Source of the DNA: Ulota crispa
Lineage: Eukaryota > Streptophyta > Bryopsida > Orthotrichales > Orthotrichaceae
Length of the DNA: 64,000 bases
Direction: 5' to 3'
NCBI GenBank assembly: GCA_963920765.1
Contig: OY987249.1
Span: 17,952,483 to 18,016,482 of the forward strand
The position numbers and the translations under genes are program-made. Shown piece after piece: positions 32,161-44,734 of this stretch. The notes beneath the pieces were generated by a model. That model worked only from the letters and a program-made list of their open reading frames with translations. It searched no databases and had not been told where the DNA came from. Within the stretch, counting starts at the first letter, position 1. The number at the start of each line of letters is the position of its first letter.

Positions 32161-34921
32161 AATTTGAAAAATTCTCATTAATTTTTGTTATTTTTTAATT
32201 AAAAATATATTATTTTCAATTATTTTTATTTGAATCTCTTTTTTAAACAGCTGTATTTTGGAACAGTCAAAATTTCAAGCCATTTTTATTTAAACATATA
32301 TTACTACATTAAGATGCCTTCCATCTTTAAAAGACTGCTTCTTCTTTTTTTTTCAAAGTCATTTTCTTTCTTTTGTTCATTTGTTATTTGCAAACTTGAG
32401 TGTGTTTTTACTAGTATTTTTGCATTTTTTTTTTCCAATGGAAGAATGCTAACAAAATGGTGAGTTCTCTCAATCCAAAAGACAATAGTGGAATCAAAAC
32501 AGTCTCTGGATAGCTTATTCACAATCTCGATTTCAACATGTTACTCCTTCTAAGCATCTTTCAACTTCTAGTGAATTTCCACTTGGTGGTACTATATTTT
32601 TTTTGTCTCCTGGTATTCTTTGTGGACAAAGAGTTTTCAAAATGTGCTAAAAAACAAGGTTTTTTTTAATCTTAATTAATTATTGTTACATTATTTCATA
32701 TAAAAATAAAAATAAAAATAAAAATAAACTATTTTGTAGAATATTTATTTGGGTGTCAAATAGGAGCCAATTAATCACTGTAGCATTTCTTACATAAAAG
32801 AATATATATATATATAGATTGATATGCTTACCACACCCTTTCAGCTATTCTACCACCCCCTTAGGTAAATTTTAGATTTCTATTGTCAGAAAGCTGAATT
32901 TGAGAATTTGGAATTTAGATTTGGACTCAAAGATTGTGCTTTAGTTTATAATCATAAAAAGGTTCTAATTGAACAACACCTAATGAAAAAGATTTTTTTT
33001 TTAATAAACAGAAGTAAAAGTAATACTTTTCCCCCAATCTAAGCTTTTTCACTAGGTGTTGTCACTTTAGAATGCATACCCCCAAAAAAAGCATCATAAG
33101 TGCATAGTTTTTTGCAAGGAAAAAATTGCTTAAGATAGACATTCTATGAGCTAGAAAAATCAGCTTTATATAGACACACAGAATTGTATACTTTGAATCC
33201 AATTTTTGAATTGGTCATGGTAGAACATAGTCATTCAATCCAGATATTTGTACTCAAAACAAGCTATACATGCACTTTGTATCTGAGAATCAATCATAAG
33301 AACTCAAAAGTCAAGACACATGTGTTTCTAAAGCATAGTCAAAGAAAAGTAGGAGAAAAATGGTAGTGAAATGCGGAAGTTGCCAAAATCTCCAAGAAGA
33401 ATTGGGTCTCTCATGTGCCCATCCCATAAACAAAACAATTCAGGTAAATTAATGAGGATACACAAGGTGTCTTAAGCCCAATACATATGTTATTACTTTG
33501 GCAAGGAGAAAAATATCAACAAAGCAAGTCACCTACAATCTCCTCACATAATTTCTTAAAATAAAACCTTAGTAGCATTGGTATGAGAAGAGGTCATAGT
33601 GATCAAATTAAGTCCCACCAATATTTTTACAAAAAGTGTTCATGACTTCATTTAATATGATACTCCTTTTTACCCTTAATAACCTAACAAACTTGGGATC
33701 TCACTTAGAGGTGATGTGAGGGATGTACTAGAAGGGCACTGAATGTCAACCAAAGGTCATGAGAGTCCTTGTGTCAATCACACTTATTTTAAAAAGCACT
33801 ATTCAAGTACCCAACTATCCAAACCGGGGGTTTCAAGTTTCAACGGTCAATTTCATAAATTGCATAAATTGCTAAAAGCATTGCTAAATTTGTTGAAATT
33901 TGAAACTTGAAATTGGGGTTGGCACAAGTTTTGTATTTGTCATTTTTGGCACAAAATTTGCAAGTTTAATCACATTTGAGAACAGGAAGGGCCACATTAC
34001 ATTAAGAGGTAAGGTCATCAAAACTTGAGGGTCATTTCAACCAAGATTTTAGCCCAAACGGCCTTGAGAATAGCCCCAATCATCCATCGTAATATAAGTA
34101 TAAGTGGAGACAATGTTCTTGTGTGTAAAAAGCCTTGAGGCCAAGTAATTGAGGGCATTTATGCAAACCTTAAAATTTTCAAAAGAAAAGGTGTTTCAAA
34201 AAGAGATCAAGTAGAGCCTCAGCCTTTGAGATTTTTATTTCATTTGTAAAGTGTTGATTACCTCAAAAGAACCAGTTTTAATAAAATCTAACAATGGTTT
34301 AAAGGCCAAAAAATGGCCTTCCACATAGGAAGATCCAGTTTTTTGAAGCCAAGACCATGTCAAGTCTTGTATTTTAAATGCTCACATTTGTTTTGAAAAT
34401 TTGACCTTGACTCCTTGTGTAAAGTCCTTGGAGTTGTTTTAGAGAATCAATCAATGAGACACCAAGCTTGGGAGTTGGAGAGGCTCCATAACAACACTTC
34501 AACTCCTAGTGTAAAGCCATCTTGACTCAAACACATGTGTTTTACTTGCATAGAATTTTCTTGAACTTTTTCACAAATTGAGATGAGAAAAAAGAAATAG
34601 TGCACAAAGCTATAAATAGTAACAAAATAATTACCCAAAATCAACCCTAAAATCTTGATTTCTTTTTGTTTTTTTTGGTTGAGTGAGGTTGTATGCAATA
34701 CAACAACATTCCAACAAGTACTAATTTGAACTTTCTTTAGAAATAAAGGGACTTTTAGAGATGTGTGTGACGTGGACTAAATGGATATGTCGAATCCCCT
34801 AGACCATGTGAAAAAAAGCTTGTATCTTCACACTTTTGTTGCATTCAAATTTAAAGTTCACGACACTTCAAAGTTGGGCAAGTGAATAACAGAAATCACT
34901 AAAAAAAAACTTACACTCGAC
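32161..34921. other. Gene-free AT-rich stretch with a truncated foldback
   Basis: Contains a simple AAAAT repeat at 32699-32727 and a truncated relative of the 17287-17698 foldback at 32817-33064 (gattgatatgcttaccacac, aattgaacaacaccta). A block near 33660 matches 8650. No gene seen. Confidence 0.4.
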
Positions 34922-34925
34922 TTAA

Positions 34926-35889
34926 CCCCTCAAAGGACCGAGCCCTTTTTTCTGTTAAATTCACTTAAAACTGCCATTTTTGGTGAAATGAGTAGAAAGG
35001 TAGTAAAAAAGTTTTATTTGAAAATCTAATGGTGAGATCTTGTCCCAGACTATGAGAGGTACTTGTGGAAAAACAATTAGCTCATTTTAGATGAAGAGGG
35101 CTGAGTAATTGACATTTTAAGTGAAAAAATAAGTTTTTTTCCTTCCTGTCCCAAAATTTTGAAAGCCTTTGGCCACTCTCATAGCAAAAAAACTTCTATA
35201 CACAAAGTTGAGGTTTAATTGCTCTAGGTAGAAAACCAAGTTAAGAAAGTGTTGGAGCAATTTCAAATGAAATGAAGGTGTATAACATACTTCAAAAAAT
35301 CTTTGAATGTCAAAAGGTCATGAAATTTGCAAATACACTAGGCAAAATTAGAGGATTTATGTAAAATTCAAAAATTTGAGTCACTTTGATCCAAATGGTG
35401 AAAACCAAGGAATCTTAGCCTACTACAACTTGGAAAAAAAAAGTAAAAAAACAAACACACAAACTTCTCAAAAAATTAAAGTACCAAATTTATAAGGGGT
35501 GGAAGGAATGAAGGGTTGAGATTTTCCCAAGAAGGGCACTTTCCACTCCACTCCACTTTGCCCAAGTGTCCACACCTTATGCTCATTAGACCTAACCCTC
35601 TTTGCCCAAGTGTCCACACCTTATGCTCATTAGAGCTAACCCTCTTTGGAGTCAACACCCACTTACAAAAGAGAGGCCTTGCCCAAATTGCCCCTTCTTT
35701 CCTAGTTTTGCAAAATTCTTGATAACTTCTTCATTGAATGTCAAAATGAAGAAGAAATTAGATGTTCTAGTAGATCTTTGTATTCCCCACCTTCAGTAAA
35801 AGTTTCAAAAAACAACAAATACTAATTTAATTGTGGGTACATGCCCAAAATCCAATTTTCTCCCAAAGGCACAGTTGGTCCTTTATAGG
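34926..35889. mobile_element. TTAA-flanked element, 964 bases
   Basis: TTAA at 34922-34925 and 35890-35893. The left end is CCCCTCAAAGGACCGAGCCC. The right end, complemented, starts CCTATAAAGGACCAACTGTG. Its right arm (ttcaaaaaacaac, gggtacatgcccaaaat) is related to the 7896-8349 palindrome and to 43501-44416. Confidence 0.7.
35557..35644. repeat. Perfect-phase tandem duplication, 44-base unit
   Basis: Two adjacent copies of a unit beginning tttgcccaagtgtccacacc, differing at one base. Lies inside the 34926-35889 element. Confidence 0.85.
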
Positions 35890-35893
35890 TTAA

Positions 35894-36414
35894 TGACTCT
35901 TAGACCTTGATTTTAGGGTAAGACAAAATAGTCCAATTATTTACATATTATGGTAAAAAGTAAAAACTTGCCCCTACTTTGAAGTTGATCATTTTATACC
36001 CTTTCAAGAGTTACAAGACTAAATCTTTGAATCCAAATGTAAATTCAAACTTTTCAAATTTAATCTTTTGATGATAAATTTCTAAACCTTTACATTTATG
36101 GCATGCACTTTTTACCCTTGCCCCACAAACGAGGTGTTAAAGTCACTAAGTCCAGCGCGAAAATTAATGTGCTCCGTGAATAACAGGTCATTACTCATTA
36201 CTGGTACTGCAGTAGATGGCAATTTTGATGTTTAATACTTGTTCTAAGATTTTCCCCTTTTTCAGCCAAGTTTTCTAGTGCTTGGTAGTCAGTGCGAGGT
36301 AAGATTGTTGCAAAGATTTGCCTCTAAAATTTCTAAAATTTCCATGCAAGTACTTGTCTACATTTTTCAAGACCAAGTTGAGCATCTTATCAGATCGTTT
36401 AAGCTCTTGCTGAG
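35894..36414. other. Gene-free spacer
   Basis: AT-rich. A weak inverted pair (ttagggtaagacaaaa / ttttacccttgcccc) suggests an eroded foldback. No gene. Confidence 0.3.
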
Positions 36415-36601
36415 ATTAGTGAGTGTCAAACCTGGCTATTTCCCACCCGACAAGTTTGACTGGGTCCACCCCACAACTCAACCATTTTTTTAAGTTATAA
36501 GGCATGATAACTTCATCACCCACCTCTAGAGGTGGTTGAAAACTTAAACTAGTTATAGCCTCTCTTTATAAAAATTATCAAGTGATCTTGTAGTTCTTTT
36601 T

Positions 36602-36855
36602 TAAAGGGAGTATATGATACTAAAGAGGGAGACTATGATACTAAAGAGGGAGGGTGTGATATTTAAGAGGGAGGGTGTGATATTTAAGAGGGAGGGTGTG
36701 ATACTAAAGAGGGAGGATGTGATACTAAAGAGGGAGAGTGTGATACTAAAGAGGGAGGGTGTGATATTAAAGAGGGAGGGTGTGATATTTAAGAGGGAGG
36801 GTGTGACATTAAAGAGGGAGGGCATGATATTAAAGAGGGAGGGTGTGACATTAAG
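36602..36855. repeat. 21-base minisatellite array, forward
   Basis: About 12 copies of tgtgatattaaagagggagg with small variants (tac/ttt/cat). The seven-codon period leaves long open frames that are not genes. Confidence 0.9.
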
Positions 36856-36905
36856 GATGTTAATGTTATTACCTAATCATACTACTAAAATCAAAATTAC
36901 CTCTA

Positions 36906-37145
36906 TAATATCACACTCTCCACCTTTAGTATCACACTCTCCCTCTTTAATGTCACACCCTCCCTCTTTAGTATTACACCTCCCTCTTTAGTATCACAAT
37001 CTCCCTCTTTAATGTCACACCCTTCCTCTTTAGTATCACACCCTCCCTTTTTAATGTCACACCCTCCCTCTTTAGTATCACACTCTCCCTCTTTAATATC
37101 ACACCCTCCCTCTTTAGTATCACACCCTCCCTCTTTAGTATCATG
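36906..37145. repeat. 21-base minisatellite array, inverted
   Basis: About 11 copies of the complement (ccctccctctttaatatcac type), mirroring 36602-36855 across a spacer of about 50 bases. Confidence 0.9.
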
Positions 37146-37329
37146 CATCAATCTTTGTGACATTATCCCATACATAAGTTATGAAGACTTACTCAAATTT
37201 TTATCAAGTAGTTTGTGAAGCTTTGAAAGGATGATAACTCTAGAGAATTTGGTTTAGCCACCACCCCGTAACTTTACAAAAAAATCCGGATAGAGTTATC
37301 CCAAAATGCCAGGTTTGACACCCACTATT

Positions 37330-38691
37330 AGCCAAAGAAAGTTATGACCCAATGCAAGGAGCATAACTACATGGGAGAAATTTTATCTAGATAAAAGTGG
37401 AGATTCTATCCTTGTCATTACAAGTGTTGAATTTATCACAAAAGTCATAAAAATTCATTTGATTGCAACAACATCAACAACAATACTAGCAACAAGAATA
37501 GCAGGTGATAGTTGGCAATTACAATAAAAATGGTTTAAGACTGCTTGATAAGTAGTATAAGGGAAACTGTTGGACAACACTTTCTATAATGTTAGTGGAA
37601 ACACATGTATATTGCCCTAAATAGGGGACTCACACAACACCAATGGTAGGTCCATGGGATGTTGGACATTATGCTCATTATTTCAACTTCAAATAGAATC
37701 CTTTTGCCATTCAAGGAAAGATTCATAGAACTCAAACCAATAGAAAACAAGGCCCAAATCAAGCAATGTTAACCAACAAAAACATGTTTTAATCAACATA
37801 ACTTCGTTCAAAATATTCAAATCAAATCATCCAAATTAACAAAATGATGCTGATTTAAGTTCCATTTTTTGATAATGACCTCTCTTAATTTTGATGACTT
37901 TTGAGATAACTATTTACCTTCCATTTTTGTGACTTCTTCTCTCCTTCCCCTCCTTTTCAATTTTTTTGAGGTGACATCAAACATCCAATGCTTGACGCTC
38001 AATGCTTAATAACAAAAAATATTGAACTTTTAGTGTTAATAGAGAATCATATTGCGTAACGGACTCTTGAAGCTTCATAAAATAGATAGGTACTTCATTG
38101 TAATATGAGTACTACAATCACTATTTATTGGAACCATGTGCACAAAGTGAATTAAAAATTAAAAACTAAATATCTTTTTTAGGAAACATGGATCTTTTTT
38201 TCTTCCCTTTTTTCAACCACTCCTCTTATGCCATGTTCAAATGTTTATGGACTATTCAAAGTCGATAAGTAATATTCGAAGAGAGTGCTTTGATTTGCAA
38301 AAACATAGGAAGACATCCAAATCAGAAAACCTAAGCAAAACATAGAGATCTCCAAATGCTCAAGGATGAAGAAAGTCCCCATGTAGTGAAATTAATCGTC
38401 TTTCTTCTTCTTTGTTCAAGCACAAAACTCAAACATTGCCATAGCTTTGTCATTATCATTGGAAAACCTTTGTCACGCCATTGTATATTTGCCAAAAATC
38501 AAACAATCACTACTAGAAAACAAGACCCAAATCAAGCAATCCTAATCAACACAAATACATCCTAATCAACAAAACTCTGTTCAAAATGTCTAAATTAATA
38601 AATCCAAATCAACACAATAACATTGATTTGGGTTCCATTTTCTGATAGTGAATGTAAATTTTCCTTCCAGATAATTTATGAAACTAAAACG
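37330..38691. other. Upstream of the SARAF-like gene; direct repeats
   Basis: A block of about 130 bases occurs at 37741-37875 and again at 38510-38653 (shared agaaaacaag, cccaaatcaagcaat, aatcaacaaaac and gttccatttt). The second copy ends just before the start codon of the SARAF-like gene, so the repeat may form part of its promoter or leader. Confidence 0.5.
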
Positions 38692-41379
38692 ATGAAAATC
38701 AATGGTTTTGAACTCACATTTTTTGTGTTTTGGCTCTGCAACAATTTCTTGATGTTTACAAACTTGCAACAAGGAATAAGGTTTACGTTAGCCGAGTATG
38801 TTCCCTCTGGCGATGCAATATCTTTGTCCAAATTAGGTCAAATCCAATTTTTCAAAGGACAAGATACCACATACAAGAGGTCTTCACCTATTCCTCAACT
38901 TCGATGTGTGAAGGGCTGTGAGTATGAGCCTGGTTAGTTTTGTCCATAAAGCAAACTTTTCAATTGAGAATGGGATTTTTTTTCATTTGGGTTCTTAAAG
39001 TTTATTAGATTTTCATTTAACTAAGGTTTATTAAGCCTTAAAGTTGAGTATAATATTTGGAATTTTCCCTTCAGAAATCAAATTAATTAATGAATGTGGT
39101 GTTTTTTGGATATTTCATTTAGATGTTGTCAAATGCACAAACATCAAACCCCATACACACACTTCGAAGTGGCGATGTGAAACAGATTTACCTGGGCACC
39201 TAAAATTTGATGAAACAACCATTGTTTGCGAGGTGAGAATATTCTTTTCTTTTCTTTCTTTTGCTTTTTTGCAAAAAATAAATAAATTCTTTCCTCGTTT
39301 GGTATATTATAACTCAAAAAATAACAAATAAATTTGTAATGTAAAATTGAACTGTTTGTTGTTTCTACGTTTTCCAAAAATAACAAACAAGTTTGCAATG
39401 TGAAAATTGTTTGTTTAGTTTTAGGTTTTTCAAGTCCTAATACAACGTAGAAATTTCTCTCAAAAATGCTATATTCTTAAAGTATTTTTTGTTGTTTGTT
39501 TTGTTTTTTTGTCTTTTTCTGGAAAATAGGGGTTTGAGTCACCAGCAGATGATAATGTTTTGAGAGGCAGTTGTGGATTGGAGTACAGCTTAGCTCGCAC
39601 TGGTTTGAAAATAAATCCTAAACTCTTGAAACCCCAGTTTTTTTCAATTTCTCCATCAAGGTTATTGTACATATATTGAAGCTTTGCTTTTGTCTTTGGA
39701 GCCATTTGATAGAAGCAAGCCAAAGCTATTGTACAGTACATGTTTTTAGTAATTTCTTAAAAACTTTGGAGTCATTTGATACAATTAAGCTTCTTTGGCA
39801 GGGTGGTCTCCCCTAAAAGGCCAACATTACAAACACTACATGGCTATTACCAGCAAAGACGAGGTACACTTTCTCAAAGCTTTGGCCCAAAAACACTCAA
39901 AAAAACATGTCTAGAAATTAGCAATGATATACATATAAAATAAACAAAAGAGAAACTGAAACAATATCAAGGAAATTTCAAAATGATGAACTTGATTGTT
40001 CAAAAACACATCAAATATCCATTTTAAGACGTGATGAAGCTATAATGTTGATGTGTGGCGTTTTCATATGTTGATTTGGCAATTGAAAATATTTATTTCT
40101 TAGATAAGGCTACGGATTCAAATACCATTGACTAATATTTTACTTAAAACACTTGTGATTGTTGGTATTAGATGAAGGGTTGGAGCGCAAGTTGGATGAT
40201 AGTATTTGGAGTGGTGTTATACTTGATGCACCACAATTGGAGGGCTTTTAGTGCTGCAGGTCAAAAAGCAAAAACTAACCTAAAAAACCATGAAACTATA
40301 ATTTTTTATCATGGTGCGGCAAGATAAAATAACATTGCCTTTGAGAATATGTTGAATTTGCTGATATGAGTGTGAAATAAGACAAAAATAACATTTGAAA
40401 TGAAATTGGAAGCATGATTCTTAAGGGCAAAAAATTGCATATCTATTCTACTAAGTGGGAGGATTTCCCTTAGTGCGTCCTTTTCTAGAACCTTCTAGAA
40501 ATTTTGTTGTAAGTTGAAGCAACAAATGATGTCCAAGATATAGAACACCAAGTGTCCTCCAACCGTGTCCATTTCCAAAATTTTGTAAAACTTTTTGGTG
40601 GAAGTTGAAACAATAAAGGATGCCCCAATTATAAAGCACCAAACACCCTTCAACCATGTGCTAGAAATCTAAAAAACACCAAGGGTCTCCTAGCAAATAT
40701 CAAAGAGTAGCATTGTAATGAAAGCAACTGGTACTCTTGGTCTCAAAAAGGACCGAAATGATTGTGTATGTGGTTTAGATTCTAGACCAATTGTGAGATT
40801 GATATTTTGTATAGTACATCAAGATTAGATTCTAAACTAATTGATTTGTGAGATACCAAATTTTTGTAAAATTGGATGTTGCATTACTCATACATGTCCT
40901 ACTAATGCAAAGAGTGTGCATGTATGCTAGTATTTTAATAAATTTGAATGAGATGATAAATATTAAATCTAAAAGATGATATGATATTAATATGCAAGTA
41001 TATTATCTTTGAGAAGTTGGAAGATTTTTCTTTTTTGTCATATCAATTGTTTGAAACTATGTTTCTTTGCTGGTTTAACTTTGACATGGTTCTATATATG
41101 AACACAATATTCATTAATTTGGAAAAAGCTTGATTTTGGATTTTTTTATAGTTTTCACATCCTTAAAAAGAATATTTCTTGAATGTTTTTTTAAGGATAT
41201 GAAGTTCAAGAGTTCTAAAATTAGATTTTCCCCCAAATCAATGGATATTGTGTTTAATGCTTCTATTTAGTTTTGTTAAACTTTCATCATGCAATCTTAT
41301 TTTTCTTAATTTTGTGTATTAATAATTGGTGTGTTGTGTGGATTGTGCCACAGATGCAAATAGAAGCGTTGCTGCATAA
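38692..41379 (+). CDS. SARAF-like (store-operated calcium entry regulator) ER membrane protein, about 6 exons
   Basis: Exons proposed: 38692-38932, 39123-39232, 39530-39602, 39802-39863, 40172-40259, 41354-41379, giving 600 bases and 199 residues in phase. The start is hydrophobic (about residues 6-24, signal peptide). The luminal domain matches SARAF/TMEM66: PIPQLRCV, then VVKC, WRCETDL, VCEGFE and LRGSCGLEY, with six cysteines at 72, 76, 85, 99, 116 and 132. A membrane segment WMIVFGVVLYL follows near residues 170-180. In animals SARAF damps calcium entry at ER-plasma membrane contacts; the plant role is unclear. The usual long Gly-rich cytosolic tail is absent, making it short. The first three exons are well supported. 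Exons 4-6 rest on splice phase and the membrane segment only. Confidence 0.72.
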
Positions 41380-42341
41380 GTTCTTAGACCTAATCATTAG
41401 GTAGTTTAAACCCATGAACTACAACAACACACAATGCTAAGTTGCAAAAAAATTGCTAGTTTTTGTAAGTACTTTTCTTGATATTTGTCAATCCTTTATC
41501 TTCATGTGAACATGATTATAAATTAGTTGAGACCCTTTTAAAAAGTATTTTGCAGCATTTTATAACGAGGATCTATTGTAGAGTGTGTTGAAAATGTAAA
41601 GTCAAATATCTATTACTATGTTGTTTGTAGAAATGAGATAAAAATGACTAGAGTTTCTCCTATTACCATATCAGATGGTGATGAACTGATGACAACAGTG
41701 ACGTCAAATCATGCGTACAACAAACTGAGCTTTGTTTAGAACTTACAAATAAAGTTGTTTGATTGACTTGTTTGATTTGTATTGAATACCATGTTGGAAG
41801 TAACTCCTATATGTGAAAGTAATTAAAATTGGAATTAAGTAAGCTTTCAAAAAAAACTTAATTGTGATGTGGCATTGGTTTTATATATATATATATATAT
41901 ATATTCAATTATCCATAAGTAAGAAAAATCAATTACATTTGGGTATTTTTTGAAATTTGAATTAAATGTTAAATAACTTAAAGGGACATATTTCTAATGA
42001 TGCGTTCAAACCATTTCAAATGTTGTTTCAATGCCCATTGATAGGTGATATATTGTGTTTGGAAGGCATTCAAAATATATGGAAATACCAATGAAATAAC
42101 AAGCATTCAAAACACATTTTATTTTGTAATACAAATTACCATTACAAAGTAATTCAATGCAGAAATGTCATGACAAGTGCAATAGGCAATGCCCTATCAA
42201 CTTGATGTAACATAACGATACCATACTAATGCAAATTCGGTATCAAATTTTAATAAACAATTCTAACACCACTTATAACCTTTTAAGAACCACGCAACTA
42301 GTATTGGTTAATTCCTAGTCAATTCAACATACATTTGGTCT
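41380..42341. other. Gene-free AT-rich stretch with a TA microsatellite
   Basis: A (TA)n run lies at 41882-41904. No gene or bounded repeat recognised. Confidence 0.4.
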
Positions 42342-42757
42342 TTAACCCGTAAAGGCTCAAGGGGTAAGAGCAAAACATAGATGTGTTGTAAAATGGCACT
42401 TTTGTAATTTTGATGAAGTTTGCTTCCAAAGAGAAAATAAGAATCATAATGTTTAGTAATTATCCATATGATCAAACACTCAAATAAATTTTTGGATTTT
42501 TATGTAATGAATTTATAAGAATATATCATTTAATATTCACCAAAATTACAAAATTTACTCATAGATTTCAAAATTTGGTATTATTGGTTAAAAATAGACA
42601 TTCTATCCTAAACTTCAAAAATGCAATTTTTGAAAGGAGATAACCTCATTAGTTTCTCAAAATAGTAAATTTTACAACTTTAACAAATATCAAAGTGTTT
42701 GTTTTTGAAATATTCTCTTTGGTGGAACTTAACTTGGATTGAAATGATTCAAGTTAA

Positions 42758-42984
42758 CACTTGAATGACTGAGCAGCCCTTTGCTATCATTACAATACGG
42801 GGTATTTTTCTTGTATTTGGAGTGCATCCACACCTTCATTACATTTGAGATCAACAAAGAAGTTAGAATATAGATCAATGTTGTTCTAGTGAGGTAGTCA
42901 AGATCCCAAATTAAAACTTTTGGTTGGTAGCAAATGCCAATTATACAACAGCGTACATAGTATGTATTATAGTAGCTTGGTCCT
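42758..42984. mobile_element. TTAA-flanked MITE (about 210-base family)
   Basis: TTAA at 42754-42757 and 42985-42988. Homologous to 45534-45743 and 16277-16476 (gtatttttcttgtatttgga, gttggtagcaaat). Shares its right TTAA with the next element. Confidence 0.7.
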
Positions 42985-42988
42985 TTAA

Positions 42989-43197
42989 CCTGTGAAGGGC
43001 CCTTGGGCTCTAGAGATATAGTACCAAATACGGTCGCAATCAATATTTAGAAGTTTGAATCAGCTAGAAATTAAGTGTTACCATACATATTGAAGGGTTG
43101 TATGATGGCGGGTGCATAATTTTTTTTGGAAAGCCCTCAGAGCAACTCAAATACGACTGTACATACAGCTACAAAGGGCTTTTGGGCCGTTCAAGGG
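42989..43197. mobile_element. TTAA-flanked element, uninterrupted copy of 45408-45828
   Basis: A 209-base element between TTAA at 42985-42988 and 43198-43201. Ends CCTGTGAAGGGCCCTTGGG and, complemented, CCCTTGAACGGCCCAAAAG. The single TTAA at 43071-43074 (agaaattaagtgtta) is exactly where the homologue at 45408-45828 holds another element, making this an empty site. Confidence 0.8.
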
Positions 43198-43500
43198 TTA
43201 AGGGTTGAGTTGGAAAGTAGACTTGATTTTCTATTACAAAAAAAAAAAGTTTTAAAAAAAAATCACAAGCAGCCTGAAAAAACACGCAGCAACCAGAAAA
43301 TGGTCGATTGGGCGCTTAGGGGTTAAAGGGTTAACAAGTCAAAATACAAACCTTGAAATAGACCGTATATATTTTTTTGTATATAAAAATAATTATGTAT
43401 ATATGTTTTAAAATCCATTAGAGTTTTACTTTCCAAAACTAATGTGTTTACTTCATTTGATGATATATAAGCTTCTCTTCAACACATTAGGACCTATTAA

Positions 43501-44416
43501 CCCCTAAAAAACCAAGGCCTTTATTTTGACAAAAGACACTCAAGACTGCCACTTCTATGGCAAAGAGTAAAAAAGTTTGAAAATTGGTCTTTTTGCATAT
43601 CTAACTGTAGGATCTTGTACTAGACTAGTATGGGAATGTGTCATACAAAACTCAAGAACTTTGACTGCACAAATTGGAAGATATTTGCATTTAAAGTGTA
43701 AAAAACAATTTTTTTGCACCTTGCTTGACTAGATTATTTACCTTTGAACTTTTTTAACTTAGAATTTTTGCACCACAGAGTTTTGAGGTTTATTTTTGTG
43801 CTGTGGGGAGTTGAGTTGGGAATCTTGGGAAAAAAATAAAAACAAAAAATACGTAATTTTCATTCTTTAAATAAACATTAGGTAGAAGAAGGTATGAGAT
43901 TGAACAAAAACTTAAATTGCTAATAAGCTTGCAATGGAATTAAAACGCAATAATCCCAATGGTGAGGTTGTTCTAGAAAGCAAACTTCACCCTCTCCAAC
44001 AATTTGTTTTGGAAAAATGTTAAACTTGCATTCAAAAATGAAGTTTATAAGTTATTTTTTCAAGAAGATGCTTGAAGTGCCTAATAAACAAGATTGTTCA
44101 TATGTTTCTCATAACTAGTCCAAATGGAATGAATGAAAGCTTCAGATGTAGACAAAGATACAATCTCTAAGAAAAAAATATTAAATTTTTTTTTTTTGAG
44201 TTTTTGTAAAAAAAAAGGTTCTGCTCAAACTCCCCAAATTTGTACTTATTTGGGCGTAACTTTTGCTCCTTAATATCAATTGGAATAAAAATTATATTCC
44301 CCAAAAACTAGTGTGTTTTTCTATTTTCAAAAAAAGTTTCAAAAATTAAGACAAAAATTGAGACTGTAGGTACCTGCCTGAAATCCCATTTGTCCGCCAA
44401 AGGGACAATGGTCCTA
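43501..44416. mobile_element. TTAA-flanked element, right end eroded
   Basis: The left end CCCCTAAAAAACCAAGGCC follows TTAA at 43497-43500. The right arm (gtaggtacctgcctgaaatc, agggacaatggtcct) is related to the right arms of 7896-8349 and 34926-35889. The right boundary is approximate. Confidence 0.55.
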
Positions 44417-44567
44417 AGAACTTTGAACTTCAATGTATTTTTCGTTCCAAAATATCACAGAAGTTGTAAAAACTGGTTTGAATTAAAGAAATTCCTACCT
44501 TCTGATTATAAATTTTAAAAACTGTAACGGACAATAAAGTCCAACGAAAAACGAACCATCCATCCGC

Positions 44568-44612
44568 AGAGCCCATCCATCCGCAGAGCCCATCCATCCG
44601 CAGAGCCCATCT
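44568..44612 (+). promoter_or_regulatory. 17-base tandem repeat carrying three site II motifs (eL31 promoter)
   Basis: Copies of ccatccgcagagcccat place AGCCCA, the complement of the site II motif TGGGCT, at 44570-44575, 44587-44592 and 44604-44609, exactly 17 bases apart. Site II motifs drive ribosomal protein genes in plants. Confidence 0.65.
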
Positions 44613-44734
44613 ATCCAATGAGCTCATCCATCCGCACTTATCATCTACCCGCGGAGTTCATCCATCTACATTTATCATCCAGATTTTATTCATCCATTAA
44701 GTGAGAATCATTCATCCTTTCGAGAAGTCATATT

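Larger units (their letters stand above)
36418..37326. mobile_element. Element with AGTGRGTGTCA ends carrying inverted minisatellite arrays
   Basis: Ends AGTGAGTGTCAAACCTGGC and, complemented, AGTGGGTGTCAAACCTGGC, with att duplicated on both sides (36415-36417, 37327-37329). Inside, a 21-base unit is repeated about 12 times in one direction (36602-36855) and about 11 times in the other (36906-37145), so the transcript could form a long hairpin with many pairing registers. A second member is at 47514-49216. Superfamily not recognised. Confidence 0.8.

Noticed and set aside
36602-37145. CRISPR-like array
   Set aside because: The repeats are contiguous, without unique spacers, lie in a eukaryotic genome and occur in both orientations. 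It is a minisatellite.
36614-37175. Frames of 90-125 codons made of a seven-residue repeat
   Set aside because: They arise because the minisatellite unit is 21 bases, a multiple of three. They are not genes.
41354-41379. Certain assignment of the last SARAF-like exon
   Set aside because: Only eight codons fit, by phase and acceptor alone. It is kept in the model but not treated as proven.
42346-42753. A further TTAA element starting at 42346
   Set aside because: A left end CCCGTAAAGGCTCAAGGGG follows TTAA, but several candidate right ends between 42984 and 43335 conflict, so no boundary could be supported.
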